Source: Trichoplax sp. H2
Taxonomy: Eukaryota > Placozoa > Uniplacotomia > Trichoplacea
Length of the DNA: 64,000 bases
Direction: 5' to 3'
Assembly (NCBI GenBank): GCA_003344405.1
Contig: NOWV01000010.1
Span: 186,001 to 250,000, forward strand
Position numbers and translations under genes: made by a program. The notes beneath the pieces were generated by a model. That model searched no databases. It saw only the letters and a list, made by a program, of their open reading frames with translations, and was not told where the DNA came from. Each line of letters begins with the position of its first letter. The first letter of the stretch is position 1. This document shows, piece by piece, positions 21,527 to 34,800 of the stretch.

Positions 21527-24500
21527 TTAAGTTTCAGCTCCATATCCCATTACACCAATTGTATTTGCGTTGTTATTAACTTTTGATTTCTTCATTTCAA
21601 AATCTACTGGAGTAGTTTGCCTGTTGTCTCTATTTCGCCGTTGAGGCCAGTATTGCATCTTATCAAAAATATAGAATACAATTTCACAAACAGTTAGCAT
21701 GCTGACGCCAATAAAAAGACCAAGTTGCCCACCAATGTTACCTGAGGTATTGAAAATTAAAGTTAATGTTGGGAAATTTTTTACTTTATAGTCTAAACAG
21801 ATTGACAGAATTAGACTAGGGTAAATCTGCTACATTATAGTAAAAGATTTGAATAGAAAATTATGATTTTTCCATGGCTACTTAACACGAAATAGTTTAC
21901 GATTGTAATTATCAAGGCGAACCATGTACTTACTTAAAACCTCTTCGGGTGTAATATCTTGCTCTTGTTGTACGGTGGTATGAGCTAAATCCGAAAAGAA
22001 TACGTCTAGTTGCACAATGTTATCCCTAGTGTAATAAGAAAAAGCTTTTCGGATTAAATTTTTACTTTAATTTTTAAAAATTGAACATTTAAGTTATTTA
22101 ATATCATGTCAGTACATATTTCTTACAAGAATGATATAATTATACATAAATTATGCTTTACTACGTTATGATCAGGAGATCACGTACGCTATTCGATTTA
22201 ATTTTCAATTAATACGTGTATTAATAAATAAAATTATAATAATATCAAAGCGAATAGCAGCACATTTATACGACATGTCACTAGTGGGTTTCTAGTTTTG
22301 TATAATTTATTTGCTATACTCAATACCTGATATAGTCTTGAACAGTATATGACGATGGAAGTAAGCCTAACCCCTGCATATATGCAAGTTTCGTCGAAAG
22401 ATCTAATCGCTTATTTAAAATATTACCGTAAGCTAAAGTTCCAATTGAAGAGCTGGAAATCGTTTTAGGGAACAGTTTACGTGCACATGCAATTTTGCAT
22501 GAATTCGATATTCTATAGTTTCGCGATGCTAGGTCTACAATATATTAAAAAAATGCATAGAATTTCCATTAATAATTCCTTAAAAATACCACTACCTGAT
22601 TAATTCTGATATATTTATCATATTTTTATATCGGCTACCGCTTACCCAGCTGTGGTATAACGCATGTAACAGTGTCCAATGTAGTGCAGATAGTGTAGTT
22701 CACAGTAGATTCTAATGTATAGGAATATTAGTTAATCCAAATTAATTGACTTAAAAATCTGTATGAATAAATTTTCCAACTATAAATATAACGAAAATAA
22801 TAAAATTGAATGACATATCTAAACATTAAACAAAATAATAATGTAAGTTACGTTGCTTTGTATATGCTATCTGCCTTAAATATGATAAAATCTGATATAC
22901 AAAGTGAAAACAGATTTAGAGTAAAAGCTCTATAATGGCGGCCTATTTAGGGAATCATATATCAAGTTTAACCTCTAAGAAAGTGGAAGTTCAATAACAT
23001 GGAATAAAGTAAACCAAATAATATTATACTTTTGTTAATTAAGATTGGAAATAATGACTATATGTTGATACGAATCAATTTATTATTCTAATATTTTTAA
23101 CTACCTGACACTTCTTTAAATCTACACTTGCATAGATTCATAACATAAAGTGATTCCTTTTCTTGTTTGCAAGCTTCGCGGGTATATTTCCTATAAAATG
23201 CTAGTTCTTGATCGTCACATTCTCCCCAACGTGGTTTCAAATACTTTTCTATCTGTAATTACAAACTCATATCACGATTCCTTAGAAACAAAAGTACTTT
23301 CTACAGTATAACGCATCTTTCTGCAAGTCATACAGCAATAAAGGCCTACTTGCATCAATATGATAAATAGTAATAGATAGATAAGAGTATGGTGTGCAAC
23401 GAAAATTTCATAAGTAATCGTTCTTACTATGACTATATTAGCATTATTACTACGCGTATAAGTATTGGATGAATTAAATTTAAAATGTTAGAAAAAAAGC
23501 TAAGTTCATATGCAACGCGCTAATATAAAACATCTTTCTCGAAATGGTGCTTACGAGAGTTTGGTGTAAAGAAATACTGGTATATCTGCCCACACCAACG
23601 GAAATTTCATTAATAGTCATACTACTGGTCTCGAACTGATCGTGTATGGCTATAATAAATCCAGCCTGATAGCGGTAAAAAAAATCAAGTGTGCTATATT
23701 TGTACTGTTCCGCATCTAGTACCAACTGTAAGCCAAACGAAGGCCCTCTACCAACTTGTCTATGGAACGAAGAGTTATTGCCTAAAGTAATAAACAAATA
23801 AGTACATCCAATTCTTATTTTCTACCCGGACATAATCTAAATTAAACAATTTATCACTGGTTCATCAATTACAATAAAATTTTCGATATCGTTTACTATG
23901 CATCTTTTTTGCTATACTTTCGAAGATTCGCTTATTGTACTTTGTCCTCTGTTCTCTATTCTCAGTAAATGTAAGATTAAGGTCGTTATCATTCTTTTCC
24001 ACCGATTGTATAATACCCTGACTTGCAATTGCTCGTACAGTATAGATATCGGAAATTTAGAACAAGGTTAAATATATCAGCTTCTTTCAGATCTCGGTCA
24101 CCTTAGGGTACTGAATTCGAGTTCAGTTTATAAAATTAAAGATTTGGCAATAGGGTTGGATTTTAAAATTAATCAGTTCACCGATTATTTAAAAATGCAT
24201 TGAAATCTGTGCAAGATTTGCGTGAACAGAGATGAATGTCTTAGACAAAACTACAGAGATAACTGATTTGAGCAAAGATTTATCTATCTTATTCTACGTA
24301 AAAATTCAAAATGGCAATTTCCTGCAAATATAAGAATTGGCATAATTTCAGATCAGCTTAAGTCCTCAAGACTTCACATGATCATCTAAGCACTTAGTGA
24401 TTATTATGAAACGTTTCTAGTAAAGATGAAAAACTGAGACCTACTACTTTTCGACGTTATAGTATCTTATATTGATATCTCTACATAATAACTGAACCAT

Positions 24501-25220
24501 TTAAAGTGTTGGTGCTGTATAATAGAATCATTAGGCTATTCTGATCGTATTTAATTCGATGAAAGATCAGTTCAATTTCATTCAATGCCATCTCCAATGA
24601 AAATGGCTAAATTTCTTTAGTACGGTACCTCCATTTCCGTTTCCACCTCTTTGTAGTATTCCTGCATTAAACTGATAGCATAGACCAAAATTGGGTTCGA
24701 CAACTTCAGTAAAACTATTTAGACAATTAAAGTTATGGTAGGTGCATTCAAGGATAATATCTGTAAGTTTAAATCCAAAAGCTCGAGCAAAAAAACCATA
24801 ATCTGCATGCTGTCCAAATCTAGCCGCAATTATTTCTGATGTTAGGCCAAGATTTACAAGATCTAATGCAGATCGATTGTAATTACTAAATACAGAATTG
24901 ACCACCGCCAAGACATCCGGATCCATCTTAGTTTTATCCAAATAGTTGGAATTGCATATAGTTACAGCTGGAAAGACTGAACTGTTGGAATATCGGACTT
25001 TAGATGTAATTTTTGTTGGATATTGAAACGCTGCTATAACGATTCTGGATGATTGGAGTATACATGCAGAAGTCGCTACTACTGTTAATAACATCCAAAA
25101 GTATCGTCGGTAGTGCGTCGTTTGGGGTTTATAAAACTGTCCAAAACCATGATAAGAGGTAGCATTTGCGAAATCTTTCTCTAGATTTGTTGATTGAATA
25201 TCGTTGTTAGCAGTTTCCAT
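21527..25220 (-). CDS. DEG/ENaC-family ion channel subunit
   Basis: Trimeric, usually amiloride-type sodium or proton-gated channel of the plasma membrane; an animal family. Exons (minus): 24629-25220, 23555-23781, 23105-23252, 22646-22711, 22327-22534, 21934-22025, 21527-21741. All are GT-AG and in frame, for 515 aa. The cytosolic N-terminus has the gating His-Gly pair (residues 24-25, SYHGFGQ). TM1 is about residues 40-65 (YFWMLLTVVATSACIL), followed by the post-TM1 motif SSVFPAVTICN. A Cys-rich ectodomain includes EACKQEKE and CKCRF. The pre-TM2 strand is QLDVFFSDLAHTTVQQ. TM2 has the selectivity-filter G-x-S as GVS (GLFIGVSMLTVCEIVFY). The C-tail is short. Which subfamily, and what gates it, cannot be told from sequence; acid-sensing or leak behaviour are both possible. 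Confidence 0.96.
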
Positions 25221-28200
25221 GATAGCTTAATATTATAAAAGGTTCGCTTAATTGAGAAGGAATTTATAGCATCGAATATTGCAATGATCGGAAATAAGTA
25301 CTGGATAGAAGATCACTTGTAAATTCTCCAACTTTCTAATAAAAACTTCTAATGCATTATAGTTTTCGCAGGTTTATGTTCGTTTCTTTTACCGTAGTAC
25401 CAACTTGATATATAAAACCTTAAGAAGACAAAGATTAACTTCGTTAACTGTACTGTTATTCATCGTTTCCTAATTTTGTACTAAAGTAATAGTCTGTTAG
25501 CTACTGAGTTGACATCTAACAATAAATTGGCAGCGCTAATTTACTGAATATGTTATATGCCTACACAAACGTGAAACTGAATAGGATATAGTCATAATTT
25601 TTTTGTGGGAGAGGGGAGAGGGGAGAGGGAGGATTGATTCACTATTAGGTCATAAACATTTTATGTACCAATTAGATTTTGATGCAATAACATCAGTTTT
25701 ATTCTAAATGCTATGAAATTAACGTAATTTGGACAATATAATAATTTCAGTAGTGTTAACATTTATTTATAGTAACGAAATTTTATAAAAAACTGATTTC
25801 ACGAAATTAAAATTAATCATGATTCTAAGAACTATATAATGATGGGCATTTCAAGCAACGTGACATTCCAAGTTCGGTATTAAAGTTAAAAGTAAAAATT
25901 TCTAATGTTTTATCGTTGTCCGATATTATTAAACGAAATTTTCCCGTCAAAAATCAGTTAATATTTACATGTAAGTCTCACGGAAAACGCTGCGATTATA
26001 CAATAATTATAATTACTACACTGATTCACCACGCTGATTTGGTAGATTTCACTGTTATATATCGGAAAATAGTTTGCTAACTCAATAAGATAAGTCGTAA
26101 AAAGATGTAATGGTACAGTATGGTTTCACTTCACTAAAACCATCTAAGTGCTGCTTGTAAAATTAGCGGAACTGATACGCTATTACTGCCCTAGCAAATT
26201 ATTCATAAATTCTGTACTGTAGATTGTAGAAGAAATGTTCAAAAATTTTATCATTCTCCTTCCGTTGCATACCGTACTGATTAACTATTTTAAATGATTG
26301 AACTCTGATGATATGAGTAAGTTTTCTTCATCAAAACTAGACGGTAAGGAAATATTTTTAATGTGTTTAAAGTGTTGTAATTTTTTGTAACTCATTAATC
26401 AGTTGTAACATCGTACATAAATTACTTTGATTGATTTAGCAAATTATCTAGATAGGCAGCCAGTAAAATTCTAATATATGCGTATACTAATTAACAAAAC
26501 GTTGTTCTAATTATTCTGTGGCATTTTTCTTCATGATTAAAAGTAGTCAGAACGTAATTTAACATATTAATTTTAGAACCTAAAGAAAACTAAAACAAAC
26601 AACACCAAGAACGAGGAACTTCATTAGTCAACGATTACACAATTCATCGATCATCGAAAGCACTGTAACATGTCGAGGATACTGTAGAGTTCAGTGTTGT
26701 TAGTCTACATCATAGTATTCTTGTTTAGTAACGTAGATATTGCTATATCTATAAATATAATTTGACCTTAAGATATATTACCTATAATTAAAAAGTGAAG
26801 AACTTTTGATGCAATTTTCCGCCAGTCAGTAAGGATAAACGATTGTGAGTATAAATCACGCAAAAGCTTGACTAAAAACTCAACATTGCACCGCCTTCGA
26901 TAGAAACAGTAACAAAAGCCTTTAAATTAAGACTTGACAATAATCATTCCAGTGACAGATTTATGAATAATTTAATGACGTAATGATGCTAATTAAATCA
27001 TCGCAACATTACAAAACAATCAAGGACAGAAAGATAGCCAAAGCCTCATACAGATGCATATTGATCAATCATAGACGTCAATAAGCCAAAATCAATGCAA
27101 GAATTTACTTATCCTTTATCAACTCACATAATAGTAAATGTACTGTATACTGGTAGTAATTTACAACAGCGAATAAGCATACGATATAGCCCTATTAATC
27201 AACTTTAGTAGTGTTTTAATTGTGAATCAGTTATTTTACTAACGTGAATAAAGTATCTTTTGTTATCTTGCTACAATTAGTAACGGATTGCGATGACGGT
27301 AATTACAAAAATTTTTTGAGAGGGTTTAGAAGAGCTGTAAAATATTAAAGGCATTTGTAATAAGTTCTCGAGCAAATGTAGAGACAGCGTATTAGTAAAG
27401 CATAGAATTTTATTAAGACTTAACATTTCAAAGTAATTACTAGAGTGCAATTGTCCTTGTTCAAACTTCTACAAAACATTGGTAATGACGTACACTTTAA
27501 ATAATTCATTTAGTCCACATTCTTGTAAGTAATGTTAGCACCTGTTTCTCCTGTTTATGATTTTAATAAAACGCTCAACTGCTTATTATTACGAGATAAT
27601 ATCTAATACTTTATTTTGGCATTAGGGACATTAGTTACAATTATCGATTCTAAATGATATTTAATCGTATCTGTTGTTAAAATACTCAAAATTTTCCCTT
27701 TTAATAGACTCAACACCTATCTCAAAATGTTATACTAGTTAAATTTATTGGAAAGTAATTAAATTAAATCACTTTAAAAGTATACTCATACTCGAACTAT
27801 TATCTACTGTATATTATATTATAAAGTTTTCACCGAATAAGCTTTACAGTACAAACACGGTACTGTTGCTCTACAATATTTCGACAGGTCTTTCGATAGG
27901 TCTTGTACCTTACTAACGCCCAACATATCGTTTGTACAGTATATTTATACTGTAAAAGTAAGTGGAGTGAACTGATGTTGGTTATTTTAAGGTTGTACAA
28001 ATATGCTTTGGAAGATTTTAATGTAAAAAGATACAATAAAAGTTTGTTTATCCGGGTACTTAAGAAAATCATAAACTGTCTACCATTTTGTTCAATTAAC
28101 GCTGTCGAAGATGGGTTATGCTGCACATTCACTGGAACTAATTTATAAAATCTTCCTAACGTGAAAAACCTGAATTTTATTATAGAGCTCTTATTTCGAA

Positions 28201-28834
28201 CTTTCTTAATTACAATATCAATTTTTTACAGTACGTATAAATCATGCATGAAATATATCAACGAGGCTTTATCAAAATTTGATATAAATTTTGGCTTAAA
28301 GGTTGTACTTGTGATGGTATACTCAATTTTGTCAACAGTAAACATCTAAAGAGAAAAATAATATACTAAAACCAGCGTATTTATAAATTATTAATGTATA
28401 TCCTAAATGAGATAAACGGAATGGAATTTGTACATATATCGAAAGAGTAATCGATTAAAACTTTCACATTACTTTCCAAACTAAACTGATATTTAACATT
28501 GGCTCAGATAAAATATAAAGATAGAAACAGATATTAACACTTGTCAGAAGAACTGAAAACAGTTAATGATTGGACAATTTTTTGTCAACTTGAACGGCAT
28601 AACCAATGTCTCATAAAATTAATGAGTGGCAGAAAGTCTAAGCGTGAAATTTGTTTCGTAGTTGTCGCTTATACATCCGATGTTACTGAATTATTTATAC
28701 GAAAAACAAAAGAGTAAATTGCTAATGTATTTATGAAGACTTCTGAATTATTTCTACTATTGTAGCAAGTATCTCAGTTACTCAGATAAATGAAATACTG
28801 ATAGAGTCTGATACGATTAGTTGAGTTTCTTCTA
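25221..28834. other. Intergenic between channel 5' end and NIPBL 3' end
   Basis: 3.6 kb of AT-rich sequence with no recognised gene. Short overlapping frames around 27830-28350 on both strands have no coding character. A G-run element at 25607-25632 is listed separately. Only isolated TACTG/CAGTA units occur (for example near 26215 and 27140). Confidence 0.6.
25607..25632 (+). promoter_or_regulatory. G-quadruplex-forming G-runs upstream of the channel gene
   Basis: GGG-AGA-GGGG-AGA-GGGG-AGA-GGG: four G tracts with three-base loops, matching the canonical intramolecular G4 pattern, within very AT-rich DNA. It lies about 390 bases before the channel start codon, with the G-rich strand being the non-template-opposite (plus) strand. 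A promoter role is inference. Confidence 0.5.
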
Positions 28835-31800
28835 TTAAGCGACATAGTCTGGATCAGGATTTGCTGCTTCACAGCTGTTAGTGCTATTCGATCTGTTACT
28901 ATCGTCAAGGTTATAACAGTGAAAAAATTGATATTAATCCATTAAGTAAATTCAAATTTGCTTGAAACCTACTCTACTATACTATTTATTATTAATTATA
29001 AATCTAAGGATATTTGCTTCATTCTTTTGCAGCTACCACCATCTAAAGACTTCCTAGAACTTAATTTTCTCTTAATTGCACCATCTACTCTTTTGACATG
29101 GTTACGTATGCCAGTTTCCTGAGGGATTAATATATTTCTACCTGAGATCGGGTACTTGAATATCTTATTCTAAGAACGTTTGTGATAACATCTTTTCATG
29201 GCATGAATACTTATTAATAGTAAAACCGAATCTTACTCCTTCCTTGATATCCTCTTCGCCTTCGGCTATTGACAACATGGCATCGCATCCGTCATCATAA
29301 TCTTTATTATGAGTAGTTGCTATGGCAGATTTTAGCTAATGATACATAACATTCAATTCATGTAAATGTTAAGACAAAATGTAAGGATTATTTTAATAAA
29401 AATAAAACGTTAAGTATTTCATATCGAACTTGTAAGTATAATTTGACTGCAATCGCAGGTTCTGCTTGATTCTTCATGTTTTCGATAACATTTCTTGGAT
29501 CAAATAAGTCAGCATTTCTTCTTGTTAGACTTTTATCATTAACTTTAGCATTATCCGAAGGCGAATAACCAATACATTTGCTATAATAAAATATACAAAA
29601 TCTCATCTTTAAATGATAATACTCGCTTTGGATAAGATAGTGACATATCTTTACCTTTCCGAGATACTATACAAAGACTTCAGATGATCTCGTAATTGAA
29701 TCAGCAAAAGGCATGATAACGTAGGATAAATGAAGCGCCGATAATCAAAATCGCCATTAGAGAATTCAACTATGGAAGAAATCATCTATTTTTAATGACC
29801 ACTCTAAATATGCATCGGAACAATTTCATTTCGAAGTATTAAGATCATTAAGAAATTTTCTTAATTTTTACCTTTTAATGCGTCAACACTGCTACTATCT
29901 AAATCTTCCTCACTGTCTTCAAACTGAAAAGTCTTAGAATAGAAGTCAGTTGGGTTTAAAATCACACTTTTTGAATTTTCGAAATTTTAAAGGGTTTACC
30001 TTGCCAACGGCGTCTAATAAATTTGTACCCATCACGGAAAGTGTTAAATCAAGCTGGTGAATTAGGAACAAAGGCTCATCTTGGATGTTATACGGAAAAT
30101 ATGCTAAATTACCAGCTATATATAAAAGATATTCTATTTCTTTCCCCTAGAAAGAAAGTAAAATAAGTAATACTAGCTGTTTTAGTAAAGATGAAACAAG
30201 AAGCAGTATATCGATTTTTAGAATTAACTGTCACCGAGTTATTGTCAGTTTCAAAATATCGCAACAAGGAATGTGCCAAAGCTCGTCTATATCGACGGTT
30301 AGAACGAAGTAGCATATAACAGCAACTACATAATGCGGATGCCGATTCTTTTGAATAACCTCGAACTATTGAGCCCTGTCAAGAATTAATATATGTAATA
30401 TTTGAACAGATCTTTAGCTTTGACTTTCAACTGTTTCTTTAATAATAAAATATAAGCGACCATTAGTCGCCAACATATCATTTAATTTTTAATGATTCGT
30501 GATTGATTACTTGTAATTTCTTATGCAATTCAAATGTGAGCCTAATCCCTTGAGCGGCCTTTGACTAAAATGGTATGCATTTGAGTCACCATTGAACATT
30601 TGATTAATCGGTTAAACTATTTATATCAGAAATCAGAGCATAAAAAAATTCGGAAACAGACCTGAACGAAATTAAGATAGTCACTTGCTAAAGTTGATAA
30701 TTGTTTTTCTGCTAAAATTTTTGTCGACTTTTGTGGATCAGTTGAAAGGGTAATTAAATAAGGTACGCACTAAAGATAACGAGATTGGGACAGAAAATGA
30801 GAAATTTTACGTGCTACGCAAAATAATCTATAATTAATAGGCATCATACCTTTATTGGATGCATTAATCCATCACGTAAAATTCGTAAGATAACATTTAA
30901 AGAGGAATTTCTTATTTCTGATTCGGAATTTGTAGAGGCTTCCAAAACTTCGTTGGCATAATGTTGCACTATCTTGCTAGCTAGACTATAAAAGAATTTC
31001 TTATGGTCAAATTGAGTACTGAAGGGAAAATGTATTTTAAGATTGCATCGTTTTGTACGTTAAATCAGAAAGATTCTTGCTAATGGATATTCACTTTAAC
31101 AATTTTTTTTGTCGCGCTTTTCGCGTCTCCATTTTCAAATCTAAAGTATGTGAATTTTCGAATAAAAATTTGTAATCATTTAATTTACCTAGATCTAGCA
31201 TCTCCTAACTGTCCCAAATTTTTGTTGGAGTTTGATTTTTTCCCTAAAATTGTTGTATAGGAATTACTTAAAATGCATATAATCAATGAAGTAAAGCTTA
31301 ACGTACAGGTATCTTCCGCCTTTTGGGTTCTTTTGTCTTCTTCAATAAGGTAATGCTCTATATTCTTTAATACCTATGAAATAAGAAGATTTAATTTACT
31401 TTAAATATGTTAGTTCCAGAAAAATTGTACAACTATGAAAATGCTTACCTGGCACATGAGTTTTGTCGAGGATTTTCGCGAATTTAAGACTTTTTTGTAT
31501 TTTTCAGAAAGTTTTTTATGCATTAATAGTTTTGGATATCGGACGCATAAACTTCCTATTGCATTCAATGGTAATACAACAATAAGACTTAGGGTATTCG
31601 GTTTTATGCGAAGTGACAGCAGGAAAAAAATTGAGGAAGTTAAGATCTCAATACTACCGATGCCAGTAAAAGCTTTAAGAAGGACTTCTCCATCTTCACA
31701 TTGGCAGAAAGCTAGGAAAAGTTCAAATGTGCTATCAAGCTGATAACAAAATTTAAACAAGTTTAGTGACTTTTTCTGTCAGATAAGTTACAGAATTTTA

Positions 31801-34800
31801 ATAATCAGATTACAATCTTACATTTAATTCTGAACTGTCAGAGCTTAAATCCATATCAAAATTTTTATAGAGCATTCCAACTACGAATAATGCTCTCATA
31901 ATTCGAGGTTTATTTGACGTTAACTTCGATTCGATTAACAGTAATTCCTGGTTTGTAACGCTACGTAATAAACCTACGGGATTGAATTAGCAAATAAAGT
32001 ATAGATATATTAATAAACTACGTTAACATTATTTAATACCCATTTTCTTATAGTATTTACACAAGCTTACCAATATATTTACGTAGACAGTCTCTAACCA
32101 AGTCGTAATTGTGAGTTACTTCATTTACTATGACAGTTAAGCAGCTAATACAATTTTGAACAACCTAAAATATTACATGAAAGAGTAATCACTGTATATA
32201 GGTGCAATAACATAAAATCTTCTATGTACAATGTTTACCGTTTGTCCTTGAATGAGGATAAGTTTCATAAGATCTTTTTCTAAATCTGCCAAGAAAGACT
32301 TACTCGGATGTTGCATCAATGGTAAAACATATTCTAATATACAAGGTACAGTTCGAAGTATCGCGGCATCAGCTTTGGTAGAACATTTCATACTTAAGTA
32401 AGGCTGAAGTCGGGGTGCGTAATCTACTACTAATTGTGGGAAACATTTACTAAAAACGAGTAGTGTTGAAAAACAAGCTACAACCTTTACATCCGCTTTT
32501 TCATCATTTTTTGATATATTTACTAACTGATCTTCGAATTTTAAAATGCTTTCCAGTAAGTTTGCTAGGATGACTTTACTAGAATTAGTAACAGCTTCGC
32601 TATAGGAACTGAAATCACTAGATTTTACCATATGTCTTATTAGATTTTCAAGACATTCTAAAGCGGAGTCATGGCATATCGCTACACAGTTTACAAGATC
32701 ATCTGTAACTTTTTTGACCTCATCTCCAGACTTGCTATCACAGGAAAACCAGACGTGCTGAAATACTTTAGTAACCAAATCCTTAACACTCTCGTCATCA
32801 TTGAAACGGAGTAGTATACGAACGCAAATTTCAGGGTTCTTTTCAAACGCTGGGAATCGGGTGTACAAGTCTTTCAGAACTTTAATAACACGCTTCCGTA
32901 CACTTATACCAGTATCAAGGATTCTTTCTATCAGGATTTCGAAATACTGCTCACACAGTTGTATGTTTGTGAGCATGAACTTTCCTGTTAATTCTACAGC
33001 CGCTTCTCTAACCGAAACTGACGTATCTAACAACCTAGCATGAACAGCTTGATGGACTTCTTTTCTTCGGAGTATGTTGGGATCTTCTCCTATTATACTC
33101 GTCAGACATTTCAAAGCTCGTGCACGAAGTGCAATGGTAGGCTCGTAAAGCATTCTTAAAAGATGTTGAAGATACGTATCGAAACTACTGAATAACGATC
33201 GCTTGGAAACTACTTTCTGAGACATAGATTCTAGTACTTCAGATGACAACGTTAATTTTGGCCAACGACCACGGATAAGAAGCCGACACATAATGGTTAC
33301 TGCAGAGAGTTTTTTCTTTAAACTTTCTATAATTGCATTATCCTCATTAATATTTGCAGAGTCTTCGAGGGATAAGTTAGCAGAAAGATTAGCAGATTCG
33401 TTGAATTGCTTTTCAATTTCTTTATGGGTTTCATATAGTAAACGACCAATACGGAAATAAACTGCTGGCTACAGACATAGATGTAAAACTTTTAGGCTGA
33501 TCATCTGCAAGCCACATACGGTATCCTCCGTATGCTTAAGTTGACCTGTTACAAGTTCAATAAATAATAATACTCACCTGATACCATGGAAAATCTTTTG
33601 ATTCGCTGTAAAGCTGTCCTATTAAAATCTTCTCGAAATAGTATTCCACAGATTCTAAAATATCGTTTGACTGTTGAAAAATTAGCAACTTAGTGAAATA
33701 CAACAAATAAGCAAGTATTGAAGCTAGGAAAATCACAACAACTATGTTGTACGTCTGTCACTTACATCGTCAATAACGGATTCGTGACTGATTTCGGAAA
33801 TCTATATATAATAAAAATATTACTTAGCTATTTTAAATTTTAACAGTCACAGCTAAAAATTTTTGATAGTATTGTCCGCCATTGATAAGGTACGCATAAA
33901 AATTTATCTAAGAGCTAATTTAAATTAATTAAAATCAAACCTGCGATTGTAGTGCTTTTAAATCAATTTCTTCAATCGAGATGAGACGTTTTCTTAAATG
34001 AGCCGCGACTAAACCAAAATATTCCAAAGACGTCGTTCTAACTGCGATATCATTAGATTTGTCGGTAAAAGTATGTGCTAAACATTTTCCAACTATTCCT
34101 AATAATAATTCAGATGAGGGCCACTCAGGTTTGTCAACTGTTATCAATAAATCTTGAATAAAATTTTCAAAGATCACTTTACGATCTTCTTCGTCTTTCA
34201 CACAATACCTAGGTATTCAAGGCAAAATCATAGAAAATGCTTAAACTTACAGCGGAATCAAATGACTTCTAATTTCTTCTTTAAATTCATGATACATATA
34301 CACATAACATTGTACTAACTTCTTAAAAAATTGCGTGATGAATGACTGTCCATTTCTAACGGCGCTTTCGTATGATTGGCCAATAATGTGCTCTTCAATA
34401 AGTTCTGGCTGTTCCGGCGGTTCCTTTGAACCTGTTCCTTTAGTTGACTTTTTCTTGCTATCTGAATTTTTCAGTACTGGAATCTTTACCATACAGTGAA
34501 ACAGTTGCAGAATAAGAGCAGATACTATTTGTATAGATTCCCCGTTTCCAAGACTACGTAAAAGGATAATAACTAGGTTAATTGATATTTTCATACTGGC
34601 TGTAAATTGAAGGATTTTCCTGACTTACTTGTAACATCGTAAGTTAGTTCGATTACTAGGTAATTTTACTAACGATGAGAGAATATCCTCTATGATCACG
34701 TTCCGGTGTTTATCATATTTTTTGAAAGTCTATAATACAATACATGAAACGAGTGAAAATTATCCATTTGCACATCCGGTAATATTGCAATAGTGTAGCC

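Noticed and set aside
27830-28349. Cluster of short overlapping frames on both strands (60-100 codons)
   Set aside because: AT-rich low-complexity translation, no splice logic or domain; consistent with chance.
31435-31743. 102-codon plus-strand frame within NIPBL
   Set aside because: Antisense to NIPBL coding exons with conserved HEAT-repeat reading on the minus strand.
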